A stretch of DNA of 64,000 nucleotides. Origin: Tersicoccus sp. Bi-70. GTDB taxonomy: Bacteria; Actinomycetota; Actinomycetes; Actinomycetales; Micrococcaceae. Both the position numbers and the translations under genes were made by a program. Under the pieces are notes generated by a model, which searched no databases, had not been told where the DNA came from, and saw only the letters and a program-made list of their open reading frames with translations. This document shows, piece by piece, positions 11,563 to 19,890 of the stretch; the stretch's first letter is position 1; each line of letters begins with the position of its first letter. The stretch spans positions 558,001 through 622,000 of the forward strand of contig NZ_MIEU01000016.1 of the NCBI RefSeq assembly GCF_001968825.1. Direction: 5' to 3'.

Positions 11563-13779
11563 TCAGTACCCCACGCGTGTGCTGGTGGACGCGGACCAGA
11601 TGATGCGCCCGCCCTGGTAGTCCTGCTGGATCTGCCCGACGGCGTTGCGGTACTCGTCGGTCAACGGGTAACCGAGACGGCCGTCCTGGGAACCGAGCTT
11701 AGCCCAGGCGGCGCGGATGGCGCCCTGGACGGTGTGCGCGCCGCTGGCCGAGGACCAGATGATGCCCGCACCCTGGTAGGTCTGGTAGACGCCGCCGTTG
11801 CGCAGGCCGCGCACCTCGTCGGTCACCGGGTAGCCCAGGCGCCCGCTCTGGTAGCCCTGCCGGCCCCATGCCCCGCGGATGGCACCCTCGGAGATGCGGG
11901 CGCCGGTGGCGGAGGACCAGACGATCGTCGCGCCCTGGTAGGTCTGCTGGACGCCGCCGGCGGGCTGGCCGCCCACCTCGTCGGTCATCGGGTAGCCCAG
12001 CCGGCCCTGCTCGAAGCCCTGGCGTCCCCAGGCGCTGCGGACCGCACCCTTGGACACGTGCGCGCCGCTGGCCGGTGACCACACGACCACCCCACCCTGA
12101 TAGGTCTGGGACACGCCGCCGTTGCGCAGGCCGGTGACCTCATCGGTCAACGGGTAGCCCAGACTGCCGTTCTGCGCCCCCAGCTGCAGCCACGCGCCCC
12201 GGATCGCTCCCTTGGACACGTGCGCGCCGGTGGCCGGAGACCACACGACCACCCCGCCCTGGTAGGCCTGGGACACGCCGCCGTTGCGCAGGCCGGTGAC
12301 GGGGGCGCCGATGGCCGGACCGAGCTTGTTGCTCGCCGCGGCCGCGGAGATCAGGGAGAGGCCCGGCGACGTCGGCGTCGGGGTCGGGGTCGGCGTGGGC
12401 GTCGGCGTCGGGGTCGGCGTCGGAACCGGGGTCGGGGTCGGCGTCGGCGTCGGCGTCGGGGTCAGGGTCGGCGTCGGAACCGGGGTCGGCGTGAGGGTCG
12501 GGGAGGGGGTCGGCGTGACCGCGACGGGAGCCGTGACCGTCACGGTGGCGGAGGTCGCGCCGATCGAGCCGATCGTCACCTTCGTTCCGGCATGGGTGGT
12601 GAAGGTCGTGCCGGCCTGCCAGGCGTGGCTGGCGTTGTAGCTGTAGTAACCGGGGAACGGGTGAGTGTCCGGCATCAGGATCAGCGAACTGGCCGCCGTC
12701 GCCCCGCCGAGCTGGACGATCTTGACGCCGCGGTTGCCGTTGACCGCGGTGTTGGCGTCATATCCGACGGGCAGGCGCAGTTCCAGGTAGTAGACCTCGC
12801 CGCTGCGCGGATCGGTGAACTTCACGGCGCGGTTGGCCGCGGTTCCCGCCCAGGCCGTCAGGGTGTAGCTCTTGCTGCCGGTGGCGACCCCGGCGTTCAG
12901 GATCTCGTCCCCGCGACCGAAGCCCCCGTAGTCCCAGAAGCTGGAACTGATGGTCGGCAGGGAGTTCTGGGCCGCGCCCATCAGATCGGTGGTGTCGCCG
13001 TACTCGCGGATGTAGCAGCTGCTGTCGGTGTAGGAGCCGTCCGCGTTGGAGCCGACGTCCTGGGCGCCACTGCCGCACTGGAGCGCGTCCGCGTGCATCA
13101 GCCCCAGCGTGTGGCCGAATTCGTGGGCGGTCACGTTGTTCGTGTAGGTGTACGTTCCCGGGTTGGGCAACAGCACCCGGCCGCCGGTGCCGTTGCTGGT
13201 CATGCCGAAGCCGAGCGTGCCGTTCTCCAGTTGAGCACCCGGGACGACCACCACGAGGGCGCGGTAGTCGCCGGCGGTCCACTTGCCGGCCTTCGCCAGC
13301 TCGTTGCTCACGGTGGTGAGGATGTTGTAGGACCCCTGGGTCGACAGGGCCGCCGACTTCACGGCCGTGAGCGTGGACGCCACGCTCAGCGAGATCCGGC
13401 CGTTGGTCATGGTCTTCCAGTAGCCGCTCGCCGCCGCCACCGCGTTCTTCGCCGCCGTGACGTCGATGGCGTTCACCTGCGTGGTGGTCGTGTCCGCGAG
13501 CTGCGCGGTCGCCAGGGTGACCTGGATGATTCCGGCCCGCGGCGCCGTCGTGCCGGCGGCCTCCCTGGCCTGCTCCGTCGTGCTGCCCTTGGGCGCGGTG
13601 CCGACGGGACCGGTGAAGACGTGCTCGGAGTGGGGGGTGCCCGGGTCGGTTCTGACGGGCACGACGCCGGGAGCGGGTGGCGTGGCCGCCGACGACGGCG
13701 AGACGGGCACCGTCCCGGCGGCGGTCAGGCTCAGCAGCAGAGCGGTGAGCAGGGCGGCGGAACGGCGCAGGTGACGCAT
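11563..13779 (-). CDS. Secreted metzincin-like metalloprotease with LGFP repeats
   Basis: Exported protein of 738 residues. A signal peptide covers residues 1-32 (arginines, then LLTALLLSLTAAGTVPVSPSSAA). The zinc motif HEFGHTLGLMH (His219, His223, His229; Glu220 catalytic) with the turn Met267 in DLMGA places it with metzincins, near the M12/gametolysin-like group. A Pro-Thr linker spans about residues 415-475, encoded by repetitive DNA. Five LGFP repeats of about 51 residues follow (GxLGYPxTDE...QxYQGGxVVWS). LGFP repeats are thought to bind the cell-wall polysaccharide layer, so the protease is probably held at the wall. The substrate is unknown. In the mRNA leader GAGAGGGGGA can pair with TCCCCTCTC just ahead of the purine-rich GAGAGAG ribosome site, and might limit translation. 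Confidence 0.85.
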   Translation of the reverse strand: MRHLRRSAALLTALLLSLTAAGTVPVSPSSAATPPAPGVVPVRTDPGTPHSEHVFTGPVGTAPKGSTTEQAREAAGTTAPRAGIIQVTLATAQLADTTTTQVNAIDVTAAKNAVAAASGYWKTMTNGRISLSVASTLTAVKSAALSTQGSYNILTTVSNELAKAGKWTAGDYRALVVVVPGAQLENGTLGFGMTSNGTGGRVLLPNPGTYTYTNNVTAHEFGHTLGLMHADALQCGSGAQDVGSNADGSYTDSSCYIREYGDTTDLMGAAQNSLPTISSSFWDYGGFGRGDEILNAGVATGSKSYTLTAWAGTAANRAVKFTDPRSGEVYYLELRLPVGYDANTAVNGNRGVKIVQLGGATAASSLILMPDTHPFPGYYSYNASHAWQAGTTFTTHAGTKVTIGSIGATSATVTVTAPVAVTPTPSPTLTPTPVPTPTLTPTPTPTPTPTPVPTPTPTPTPTPTPTPTPTSPGLSLISAAAASNKLGPAIGAPVTGLRNGGVSQAYQGGVVVWSPATGAHVSKGAIRGAWLQLGAQNGSLGYPLTDEVTGLRNGGVSQTYQGGVVVWSPASGAHVSKGAVRSAWGRQGFEQGRLGYPMTDEVGGQPAGGVQQTYQGATIVWSSATGARISEGAIRGAWGRQGYQSGRLGYPVTDEVRGLRNGGVYQTYQGAGIIWSSASGAHTVQGAIRAAWAKLGSQDGRLGYPLTDEYRNAVGQIQQDYQGGRIIWSASTSTRVGY

Positions 13780-13922
13780 CGATCTCTCTCGGAGAGGGGA
13801 CAGGTGTCATCCCCCTCTCTCGGCACGACGGCGCCTCTCTGTTAGGTGATCGGCGCCTTCCCGACTCCCACCGATCGCGGCAGCACCGTCCGGTGGCCCG
13901 CGGACGGGCCCTCACACGACGA

Positions 13923-13953
13923 CGGCCCGCCCCCGGGAAGCGGGGACGGGCCG
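13923..13953 (-). terminator. Hairpin terminator of sucCD
   Basis: CGGCCCGCCCCCG pairs with CGGGGACGGGCCG (one mismatch) 31 bases after the sucD stop. Confidence 0.75.
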
Positions 13954-13984
13954 ACCGTGGTGGTGCGGTGCTGGTGCTGGCAGG

Positions 13985-14899
13985 TCAGGCGGAGTAGACC
14001 TCACGCAGCAGCGCGGCGGTCTCGGACGGGGTCTTCCCGACCTTGACGCCGGCGGCCTCGAGGGCCTCCTTCTTCGCCTGCGCGGTGCCCGCGGAGCCGG
14101 AGACGATGGCGCCGGCGTGGCCCATCGTCTTCCCCTCGGGGGCGGTGAAGCCCGCGACGTAGCCGACGACCGGCTTGGTGACGTTGGCCTTGATGTACTC
14201 GGCAGCCCGCTCCTCGGCGTCGCCGCCGATCTCACCGATCATCACGATGGCCTTGGTCTCCGGGTCCGCCTCGAACGCGGCGAGGGCGTCGATGTGGGTG
14301 GTGCCCACGATCGGGTCGCCGCCGATGCCGATGGCGGTGGAGAAGCCGAGGTCCCGCAGCTCGTACATCATCTGGTAGGTCAGGGTGCCGGACTTGGAGA
14401 CCAGGCCCACGCCGCCCTTGCCGGTGATGTTCGCCGGGGTGATGCCGGCGAGGGCCTCACCCGGGGTGATGATGCCGGGGCAGTTCGGCCCGATGATCTG
14501 GGTGCGCTGCTTGCCGTTCTCGTCCGTCGTGGCCTGGGCGTGCGCCCAGAACTCGGCGGAGTCCTGCACGGGCACGCCTTCGGTGATGACCACCGCGAGG
14601 CCGATGCCCGCGTCGATGGCCTCCATGACGGCGTCCTTGGTGAAGGCCGGCGGCACGAACAGCACGGAGGTGTTGGCCCCGGTCTTCTCCATGGCCTCGG
14701 CGACGGAGCCGAAGACGGGCAGCTCGACGGCGTTGCCGTCCTTGTCGGTGTGGCTGACAGTGGTGCCGGCCTTGCGGGCGTTGACGCCGCCGACGACGGC
14801 GGTCCCGGCCTTGAGCATCAGCGCGGTGTGCTTGGTGCCCTCGCCGCCGGTGATGCCCTGGACGATGACCCTGGAATCGGAATTCAGAAAGATCGACAT
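13985..14899 (-). CDS. sucD: Succinyl-CoA ligase, alpha subunit
   Basis: Alpha subunit of the TCA-cycle enzyme that interconverts succinyl-CoA and succinate with nucleotide triphosphate formation, 304 residues, full length. The N-terminal CoA-binding domain has [19 protein letters not shown] and [34 protein letters not shown] and [20 protein letters not shown] mark the ligase domain. The phosphorylated active-site His lies in [17 protein letters not shown] near residue 245. It follows sucC by 18 bases in the same operon. Confidence 0.97.
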   Translation of the reverse strand: MSIFLNSDSRVIVQGITGGEGTKHTALMLKAGTAVVGGVNARKAGTTVSHTDKDGNAVELPVFGSVAEAMEKTGANTSVLFVPPAFTKDAVMEAIDAGIGLAVVITEGVPVQDSAEFWAHAQATTDENGKQRTQIIGPNCPGIITPGEALAGITPANITGKGGVGLVSKSGTLTYQMMYELRDLGFSTAIGIGGDPIVGTTHIDALAAFEADPETKAIVMIGEIGGDAEERAAEYIKANVTKPVVGYVAGFTAPEGKTMGHAGAIVSGSAGTAQAKKEALEAAGVKVGKTPSETAALLREVYSA

Positions 14900-14917
14900 G
14901 GTGGTTGTTCTCGTCCC

Positions 14918-16081
14918 TTACTTCGCTGCGAGCTCGGCGGCCTTGTCGGCGCCCTCGTCCATGGTGGCGGCCTGTGTGATCATCGGGTGGGCGGCGTCGT
15001 CGAGGATCTTCCGGCCCTCGTCGACCTTGTTGCCGTCCAGGCGGACGACGAGCGGCTTGGTGGCCTCGTCGCCGAGGATCTCGAGGGCCTTGACGATGCC
15101 GTTGGCGACCGCGTCGCACGCGGTGATGCCTCCGAAGACGTTGACGAACACACTCTTGACCTGCGGGTCGTTCAGGATGACGTCCAGGCCGGCGGCCATC
15201 ACCTCGGCCGAGGCGCCACCACCGATGTCGAGGAAGTTGGCCGGCTTGACGTTGCTGTGCTTCTCACCGGCGTAGGCGACGACGTCGAGCGTGGACATGA
15301 CCAGCCCGGCACCGTTGCCGATGATGCCGACCTCGCCGTCGAGCTTGACGTAGTTCAGGTCGGCGGCCTTGGCCTTCGCCTCGAGCGGGTCCGCGGCAGC
15401 CTTGTCCTCGAGGGCCTCGTGGCCGGGGTGGCGGAAGGAGGCGTTCTCGTCGAGGGAGACCTTGCCGTCCAGCGCCAGGATCTTGCCGTCACCGGTCTTG
15501 ACCAGCGGGTTCACCTCGACGAGGGTCGCGTCCTCCTCGGTGAAGACGGTCCACAGGCTCGTGATGGTGGCGATCACCTGGTCGCGGATGTCGGCGGCGA
15601 AGCCGGCGGCGTCGACGATCTCGGCGGCCTTGGCGTCGTCGATGCCGACCGCGGGGTCGATGGCGATGCGGGCGAGGGCCTCGGGCCGCTCCACGGCGAG
15701 CTGCTCGATCTCCATGCCACCCTCGACGGAGCACATGGCCAGGTAGTTGCGGTTCGAGCGGTCCAGCAGCACGGAGAAGTAGTACTCCTCGGCGATGTCG
15801 GCGCCCTGCGCGATCATGACCCGCTTGACCTCGTGGCCCTTGATGTCCATGCCGAGGATCTGCTCCGCGTGGGACCGGGCCTCGTCGGCGGTCTTCGCGA
15901 CCTTGACGCCGCCGGCCTTGCCGCGGCCACCCACCTTCACCTGTGCCTTGACGACGGTCACGCCGCCGATCTTCTCTGCGGCCGCCTGAGCCTCGTCTGC
16001 GGTCTGCGCCACGATCCCGGCCAGCACGGGAACCCCGTGTGCCTCGAAGAGATCGCGCGCCTGGTATTCAAACAGGTCCAC
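14918..16081 (-). CDS. sucC: Succinyl-CoA ligase, beta subunit
   Basis: Beta subunit of succinyl-CoA ligase, 387 residues. An ATP-grasp domain starts with [38 protein letters not shown] is its nucleotide-binding loop and [20 protein letters not shown] its metal site. The C-terminal ligase domain has [19 protein letters not shown] and [14 protein letters not shown]. The GTG start is chosen because homologues begin MDLFEYQ and AGAAGGA sits just upstream. A further upstream ATG would add 35 arginine-rich residues. It leads the sucCD operon. Confidence 0.96.
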   Translation of the reverse strand: MDLFEYQARDLFEAHGVPVLAGIVAQTADEAQAAAEKIGGVTVVKAQVKVGGRGKAGGVKVAKTADEARSHAEQILGMDIKGHEVKRVMIAQGADIAEEYYFSVLLDRSNRNYLAMCSVEGGMEIEQLAVERPEALARIAIDPAVGIDDAKAAEIVDAAGFAADIRDQVIATITSLWTVFTEEDATLVEVNPLVKTGDGKILALDGKVSLDENASFRHPGHEALEDKAAADPLEAKAKAADLNYVKLDGEVGIIGNGAGLVMSTLDVVAYAGEKHSNVKPANFLDIGGGASAEVMAAGLDVILNDPQVKSVFVNVFGGITACDAVANGIVKALEILGDEATKPLVVRLDGNKVDEGRKILDDAAHPMITQAATMDEGADKAAELAAK

Positions 16082-16419
16082 GGAAAGTGTCCTTCTACGT
16101 CGAAGTCGTCTGCGGTCCGGACCGGTCACCTGCACGAAGCTGGGCGGATTGCGCCCCCGGCGACCGGGGCGGTGGAGCGGTGGCACTCAGGTGCTCCGTC
16201 GGTCAGTGTATCGCCCGGGCGGGGACGGCCCCGCTCGATGACGGGTGCGCGTGAGCCGTCTCACAGCCGTGTGACGACGCCCGCCTCAGCGCGTCGGCGC
16301 GGCGATCGGGGCGCCGCGGGCCGTCGTCACGCTCACCGCCCGAGCGTCACCGGCCGAGCTTCACCGCCCGAGCGTCACCGGCCGAGCTTCACCGGCCGAG
16401 TGGCGTCGGCCGAGTCCGG
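16082..16419. other. Intergenic region between pcrA and sucC
   Basis: No gene is evident in this 338-base stretch. Its upper part should hold the sucC promoter. Its lower part, just after the pcrA stop in the direction of transcription, is a short tandem repeat array listed separately. No typical hairpin terminator for pcrA is obvious. Confidence 0.5.
16331..16413. repeat. 14-bp imperfect tandem repeat, about six copies
   Basis: Units alternate between GCGTCACCGGCCGA and GCTTCACCGCCCGA, with the first and last copies degenerate. The array begins within 10 bases of the pcrA stop codon. Confidence 0.85.
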
Positions 16420-19032
16420 TCAGTCGAGCTTCGTCAGCGGGGCGTAGCGCAGCAGCAGCCGCTTCTCGCCCACGGCGAAGGAAACCTTCGCGACGCTCTT
16501 GTCGCCGGCGCCCTCGACGCTGACCACGGTGCCCGGGCCGAACGTCGTGTGCTGCACCCGCTCCCCCGGGGTCAGGTGCGGCACCTCCTTGGCCGGCTGC
16601 ACCCGCCCGACGGCGGCGGCGCGGGGCGTACCGGCGCTACCGGCGGCGGACCGGGATCTGGCTCCCCGCGAGCTCCCGGCTCCCCACCAGGAGCCGGCCT
16701 TCTCGGCGCTGTCCCACGTGGTGGCCGCCATCCGCTGGGCGTTCGTGGTGGAGCCCTGCCGCTTCCAGTCGATCAGGTCGGCGGGCACCTCCTCGAGGAA
16801 CTGGCTGGCCGGGAAGTACTGGGTCTGGCCCCACAGGCTGCGGTACTCCGAGCGCGTGAGGTAGAGACGGCGGCGAGCCCGGGTGAGGCCGACGTAGGCG
16901 AGCCGGCGCTCCTCGGCCAGCTCGGCCGGGTCCGTCATGGACCGCTGGTGCGGGAACACGCCGTGCTCCAGGCCGGTGAGGAAGACGACGGGGAACTCGA
17001 GGCCCTTCGCGGTGTGCAGGGTCATCAGGGTGACGACGCCGAGCCGCTTCGCCTCGGCGACCTCCGCCTCCACCGAGTCCGGAGAGGTGGGGATCTGGTC
17101 GGCGTCCGCGACGAGGGAGACCTGTTCGAGGAACTGCGCGAGCGTGCCCTCGGGGTTCTCCTGCTCGTACTCGCGCACCACGGCGAGCAGCTCGGCGAGG
17201 TTCTCCACCCGGGACTCGTCCTGCGGGTCGTGGCTGCGGCGCAGTGCCTCGAGGTAGCCGGTCTGCTCGAGGATCGCCTCCAGCGCCGCGGCCGCACCGG
17301 AGGAGGCGGCGACCTCGGCCAGGTCGTCCATCAGCTGGACGAACTCGCCCACGAGCTTCGCGCCGCGGGTGGCCATCGCGGGCGCCTCGTCGGCGCGCCG
17401 CAGCGCGGCCATGAACGAGATCCGTTCCCGCTCGGCCAGGGCCGCGACGGCACCCTCCGCCCGGTCCCCGATGCCCCGCTTCGGCTCGTTGAGGATGCGC
17501 CGGAGGTTGACGTCGTCGTCGGGGTTCACCAGCACCCGCAGGTACGCGAGCGCGTCCTTGATCTCCTTGCGCTCGTAGAACCGGGTGCCGCCGACCACCT
17601 TGTACGGCAGGCCGACCCGCATGAGGATCTCCTCGATGGAGCGGGACTGCGCGTTGGTGCGGTAGAAGATCGCGACGTCGCCGGGCCGGATGCCCTCCTC
17701 GTCCTGGAGGCGGTCGATCTCGGTGGCGATGAACCGGGCCTCCTCGTGCTCGTTCTCCCCCGCGTAGCCGATGATCCGGGGGCCGGCGCCCTCCGCGGTC
17801 CACAACCGCTTCTCCGGCCGGTCCGGGTTGAGGGAGATCACAGCGTTCGCGGCCGAGAGGATGGTCTGGGTCGAGCGGTAGTTCTGTTCGAGCAGGATGG
17901 TGCGGGCCTGCGGGTAGTCCTTCTCGAAGTCGACGATGTTGCGCACGTCGGCGCCGCGGAAGGCGTAGATCGACTGGTCCGAGTCGCCGACGACGGTCAG
18001 CTCCCCCGCTTCCTCGCCCTCGTGCTCGCTGTCGCCGACCAGCTCGCGCACCAGCGCGTACTGCGCGTGGTTGGTGTCCTGGTACTCGTCGATGAGGATG
18101 TGCCGGAACCGCCGCCGGTAGGACTGCGCGACGGCCGGGAAGGCCCGCAGCAGGTAGACCGTCTGGGCGATCAGGTCGTCGAAGTCCATGGCGTTGGCCT
18201 GGCGCAGCCGCTGCGTGTAGCCGCGGTACACCTCGGCGACCGCGGATTCCATCGGGTTGGTCAGGTCCGCGCGGCCGCCGAACTCCTCGTCGTCGACCAG
18301 CTCGTTCTTCAGCGCGGAGATGCGGTGCTGGATCGACCGGGGCGGGAACCGCTTGGGGTCCAGGTCCAGATTGCGGGCCACCAGGGTGATCAGGCGCAGG
18401 GAGTCCGCGGCGTCGTAGATGGAGAAGTTGGAGTTCAGGCCCACGGAGGACGCCTCGCGCCGCAGGATGCGCACGCAGGACGAGTGGAAGGTGGAGATCC
18501 ACATCATCTTCGCCCGGCCGCCGACCAGTTCCTCCACCCGGTCCCGCATCTCGGCGGCGGCCTTGTTGGTGAAGGTGATGGCGAGGATCTCGCCGGGATG
18601 CGCCCGGTGGGTGGCCAGCAGGTAGGCGATCCGGTGCGTCAGGACCCGGGTCTTGCCCGAGCCGGCACCGGCGACGATGAGCAGCGGGCCGCCCGCGTGG
18701 GTGACCGCCGCCTCCTGCTCCGGGTTCAGCCCCTCCAGCAGCGCGCGGGCTCGCGGGGAGTCCCGCGGATCGCGGTCGGGCTGGTGGCCGGGGGTCGCGT
18801 CATCACGGTGCGCGCCGTCATCCGCCTGCAGGACGGCGGGGCCATGGTCGTCGAACCTGCCCCGGTCCTCCCGGGTGCCGCGGTCATTCGGGCGGACGCG
18901 CTGGTCGTCCCGCCCGCCGCTGCGGGGCCGCGAGCTGCGCGACGCCGCGCCGCCGGCGACGGCGGTGCCGCCCCGTTCGGCCGCGGTGTCGCGGTGGGTG
19001 CCGGGAGTGAAGCTGTCGAAAAGGTAGTCCAT
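16420..19032 (-). CDS. pcrA: ATP-dependent DNA helicase PcrA/UvrD
   Basis: Superfamily 1A 3'-5' helicase of 870 residues acting in repair and replication-fork upkeep. The Q-motif LNPEQ is at 102-106 and Walker A AGAGSGKT at 121-128, followed by ILAITFTNKAAAEMRDRV, the Walker B-type LIDEYQDTN, VVGDSDQSIYAFRGAD and VTLMTLHTAKGLEFPVVFL. The C-terminus (HTTFGPGTVVSVEG) is the Tudor-like fold that binds RNA polymerase in PcrA proteins. The first 95 residues are a charged, probably disordered extension; MDYLFD at the start is common in actinobacterial PcrA and supports this ATG. Confidence 0.95.
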   Translation of the reverse strand: MDYLFDSFTPGTHRDTAAERGGTAVAGGAASRSSRPRSGGRDDQRVRPNDRGTREDRGRFDDHGPAVLQADDGAHRDDATPGHQPDRDPRDSPRARALLEGLNPEQEAAVTHAGGPLLIVAGAGSGKTRVLTHRIAYLLATHRAHPGEILAITFTNKAAAEMRDRVEELVGGRAKMMWISTFHSSCVRILRREASSVGLNSNFSIYDAADSLRLITLVARNLDLDPKRFPPRSIQHRISALKNELVDDEEFGGRADLTNPMESAVAEVYRGYTQRLRQANAMDFDDLIAQTVYLLRAFPAVAQSYRRRFRHILIDEYQDTNHAQYALVRELVGDSEHEGEEAGELTVVGDSDQSIYAFRGADVRNIVDFEKDYPQARTILLEQNYRSTQTILSAANAVISLNPDRPEKRLWTAEGAGPRIIGYAGENEHEEARFIATEIDRLQDEEGIRPGDVAIFYRTNAQSRSIEEILMRVGLPYKVVGGTRFYERKEIKDALAYLRVLVNPDDDVNLRRILNEPKRGIGDRAEGAVAALAERERISFMAALRRADEAPAMATRGAKLVGEFVQLMDDLAEVAASSGAAAALEAILEQTGYLEALRRSHDPQDESRVENLAELLAVVREYEQENPEGTLAQFLEQVSLVADADQIPTSPDSVEAEVAEAKRLGVVTLMTLHTAKGLEFPVVFLTGLEHGVFPHQRSMTDPAELAEERRLAYVGLTRARRRLYLTRSEYRSLWGQTQYFPASQFLEEVPADLIDWKRQGSTTNAQRMAATTWDSAEKAGSWWGAGSSRGARSRSAAGSAGTPRAAAVGRVQPAKEVPHLTPGERVQHTTFGPGTVVSVEGAGDKSVAKVSFAVGEKRLLLRYAPLTKLD

Positions 19033-19140
19033 CGCACTTCCAGCCTAGACGCGCCCACCGACAGTCGGGTGCCCACCCGCCGGAGAGTCCGGAGCCGGCA
19101 CGACCGGAACGGCTAGACTGGAGCGCGCCCATCCGGGCAC

Positions 19141-19217
19141 GCCCCTGTAGCTCAGTAGGATAGAGCGGCCCTCTCCTAAAGGGCAGGCCGTCGGTTCGAT
19201 TCCGGCCAGGGGCACCA
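19141..19217 (+). tRNA. tRNA-Arg (anticodon CCT)
   Basis: Complete cloverleaf: acceptor GCCCCTG with CAGGGGC, D-arm GCTC/GAGC, anticodon stem GCCCT/AGGGC around loop CTCCTAA (anticodon CCT, reading AGG), T-arm GTCGG-TTCGATT-CCGGC, discriminator A and an encoded CCA. It lies alone between the divergent pcrA and the RraA-like gene. Confidence 0.96.
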
Positions 19218-19261
19218 GGCGGGCCGACACCCGCATCGTGGCGCCGGCTCTCGCCCCCGCG

Positions 19262-19774
19262 TCAGCGTTCGACGACGATGCCGTCCTCGTCGGCCCACAC
19301 CGTGACGCCGGGACGGAACGTCACGTCGTCGATGGTCACCGGCACGTCCACCTCACCGGCCCCGTCCTTGGCGCTCTTGCGCGGGTTGCTGCCGAGGGCC
19401 TTGACGCCGAGCGGCAGGGTGGCCAGGGTGGCGCGGTCCCGGACCGGCCCGTTGATGATGACGCCGGCCCACCCGTGCTCGACCGCGGACGCCGCGATCA
19501 GGTCCCCCATCAGCGCGGTGTGCATCGACCCGCCGCCGTCCACCACGAGCACCGCTCCGTCTCCGGGGCTCGCCAGGACCGACTTGACCAGCGCGTTGTC
19601 GTTCCGGCACCGCACGGTGCGCACCGGCCCGTGGAACCGCACGTGCCCGCCCAGGTCGAGGAACGGCAGGTCGACCGACTGCAGCTCCTCCCCGCGGTCG
19701 TCCCAGAGGTCCGCGGTGGCGGTGCCGGTGGGCTCGGTGCCGGTGGATCCGGTGTTCGACGGTGTGCTGGTCAT
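19262..19774 (-). CDS. RraA-like protein
   Basis: Protein of 170 residues from the RraA / 4-hydroxy-4-methyl-2-oxoglutarate aldolase family. GDGAVLVVDGGGSMHTALMG and GDLIAASAVEHGWAGVIING followed by VRD form the family's ligand pocket. Enterobacterial RraA inhibits RNase E, while other members are class II aldolases using a divalent metal. The sequence alone does not decide between them, and the usual database name is ribonuclease activity regulator RraA. The N-terminal 20 residues are Thr/Ser/Gly-rich. Five 13-bp tandem repeats lie directly upstream of its start. Confidence 0.85.
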   Translation of the reverse strand: MTSTPSNTGSTGTEPTGTATADLWDDRGEELQSVDLPFLDLGGHVRFHGPVRTVRCRNDNALVKSVLASPGDGAVLVVDGGGSMHTALMGDLIAASAVEHGWAGVIINGPVRDRATLATLPLGVKALGSNPRKSAKDGAGEVDVPVTIDDVTFRPGVTVWADEDGIVVER

Positions 19775-19787
19775 GGCGGCGCCTCTC

Positions 19788-19852
19788 GGTGGGTCTGGTC
19801 GGTGGGTCTGGTCGGTGGGTCTGGTCGGTGGGTCTGGCCGGTGGGTCTCGTC
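19788..19852. repeat. 13-bp tandem repeat, five copies
   Basis: Five consecutive units of GGTGGGTCTGGTC, the first three identical and the last two with one change each. The array begins 13 bases upstream of the RraA-like start codon, in its presumed leader, after the end of the ABC transporter gene. Confidence 0.92.
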
Positions 19853-19890
19853 GGGGATCCGCCCGGGGCGGGCCGATCGGGTGGTCCCGG

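Noticed and set aside
12364-12530. GTCGGGGTCGGCGTCGG-type repeats as a possible CRISPR or minisatellite
   Set aside because: They lie in frame in the protease gene and simply encode its Pro-Thr linker; no spacers are present.
16331-16413. 14-bp tandem units as a CRISPR array
   Set aside because: Units are too short, directly adjacent and without spacers, and no cas genes are in the window.
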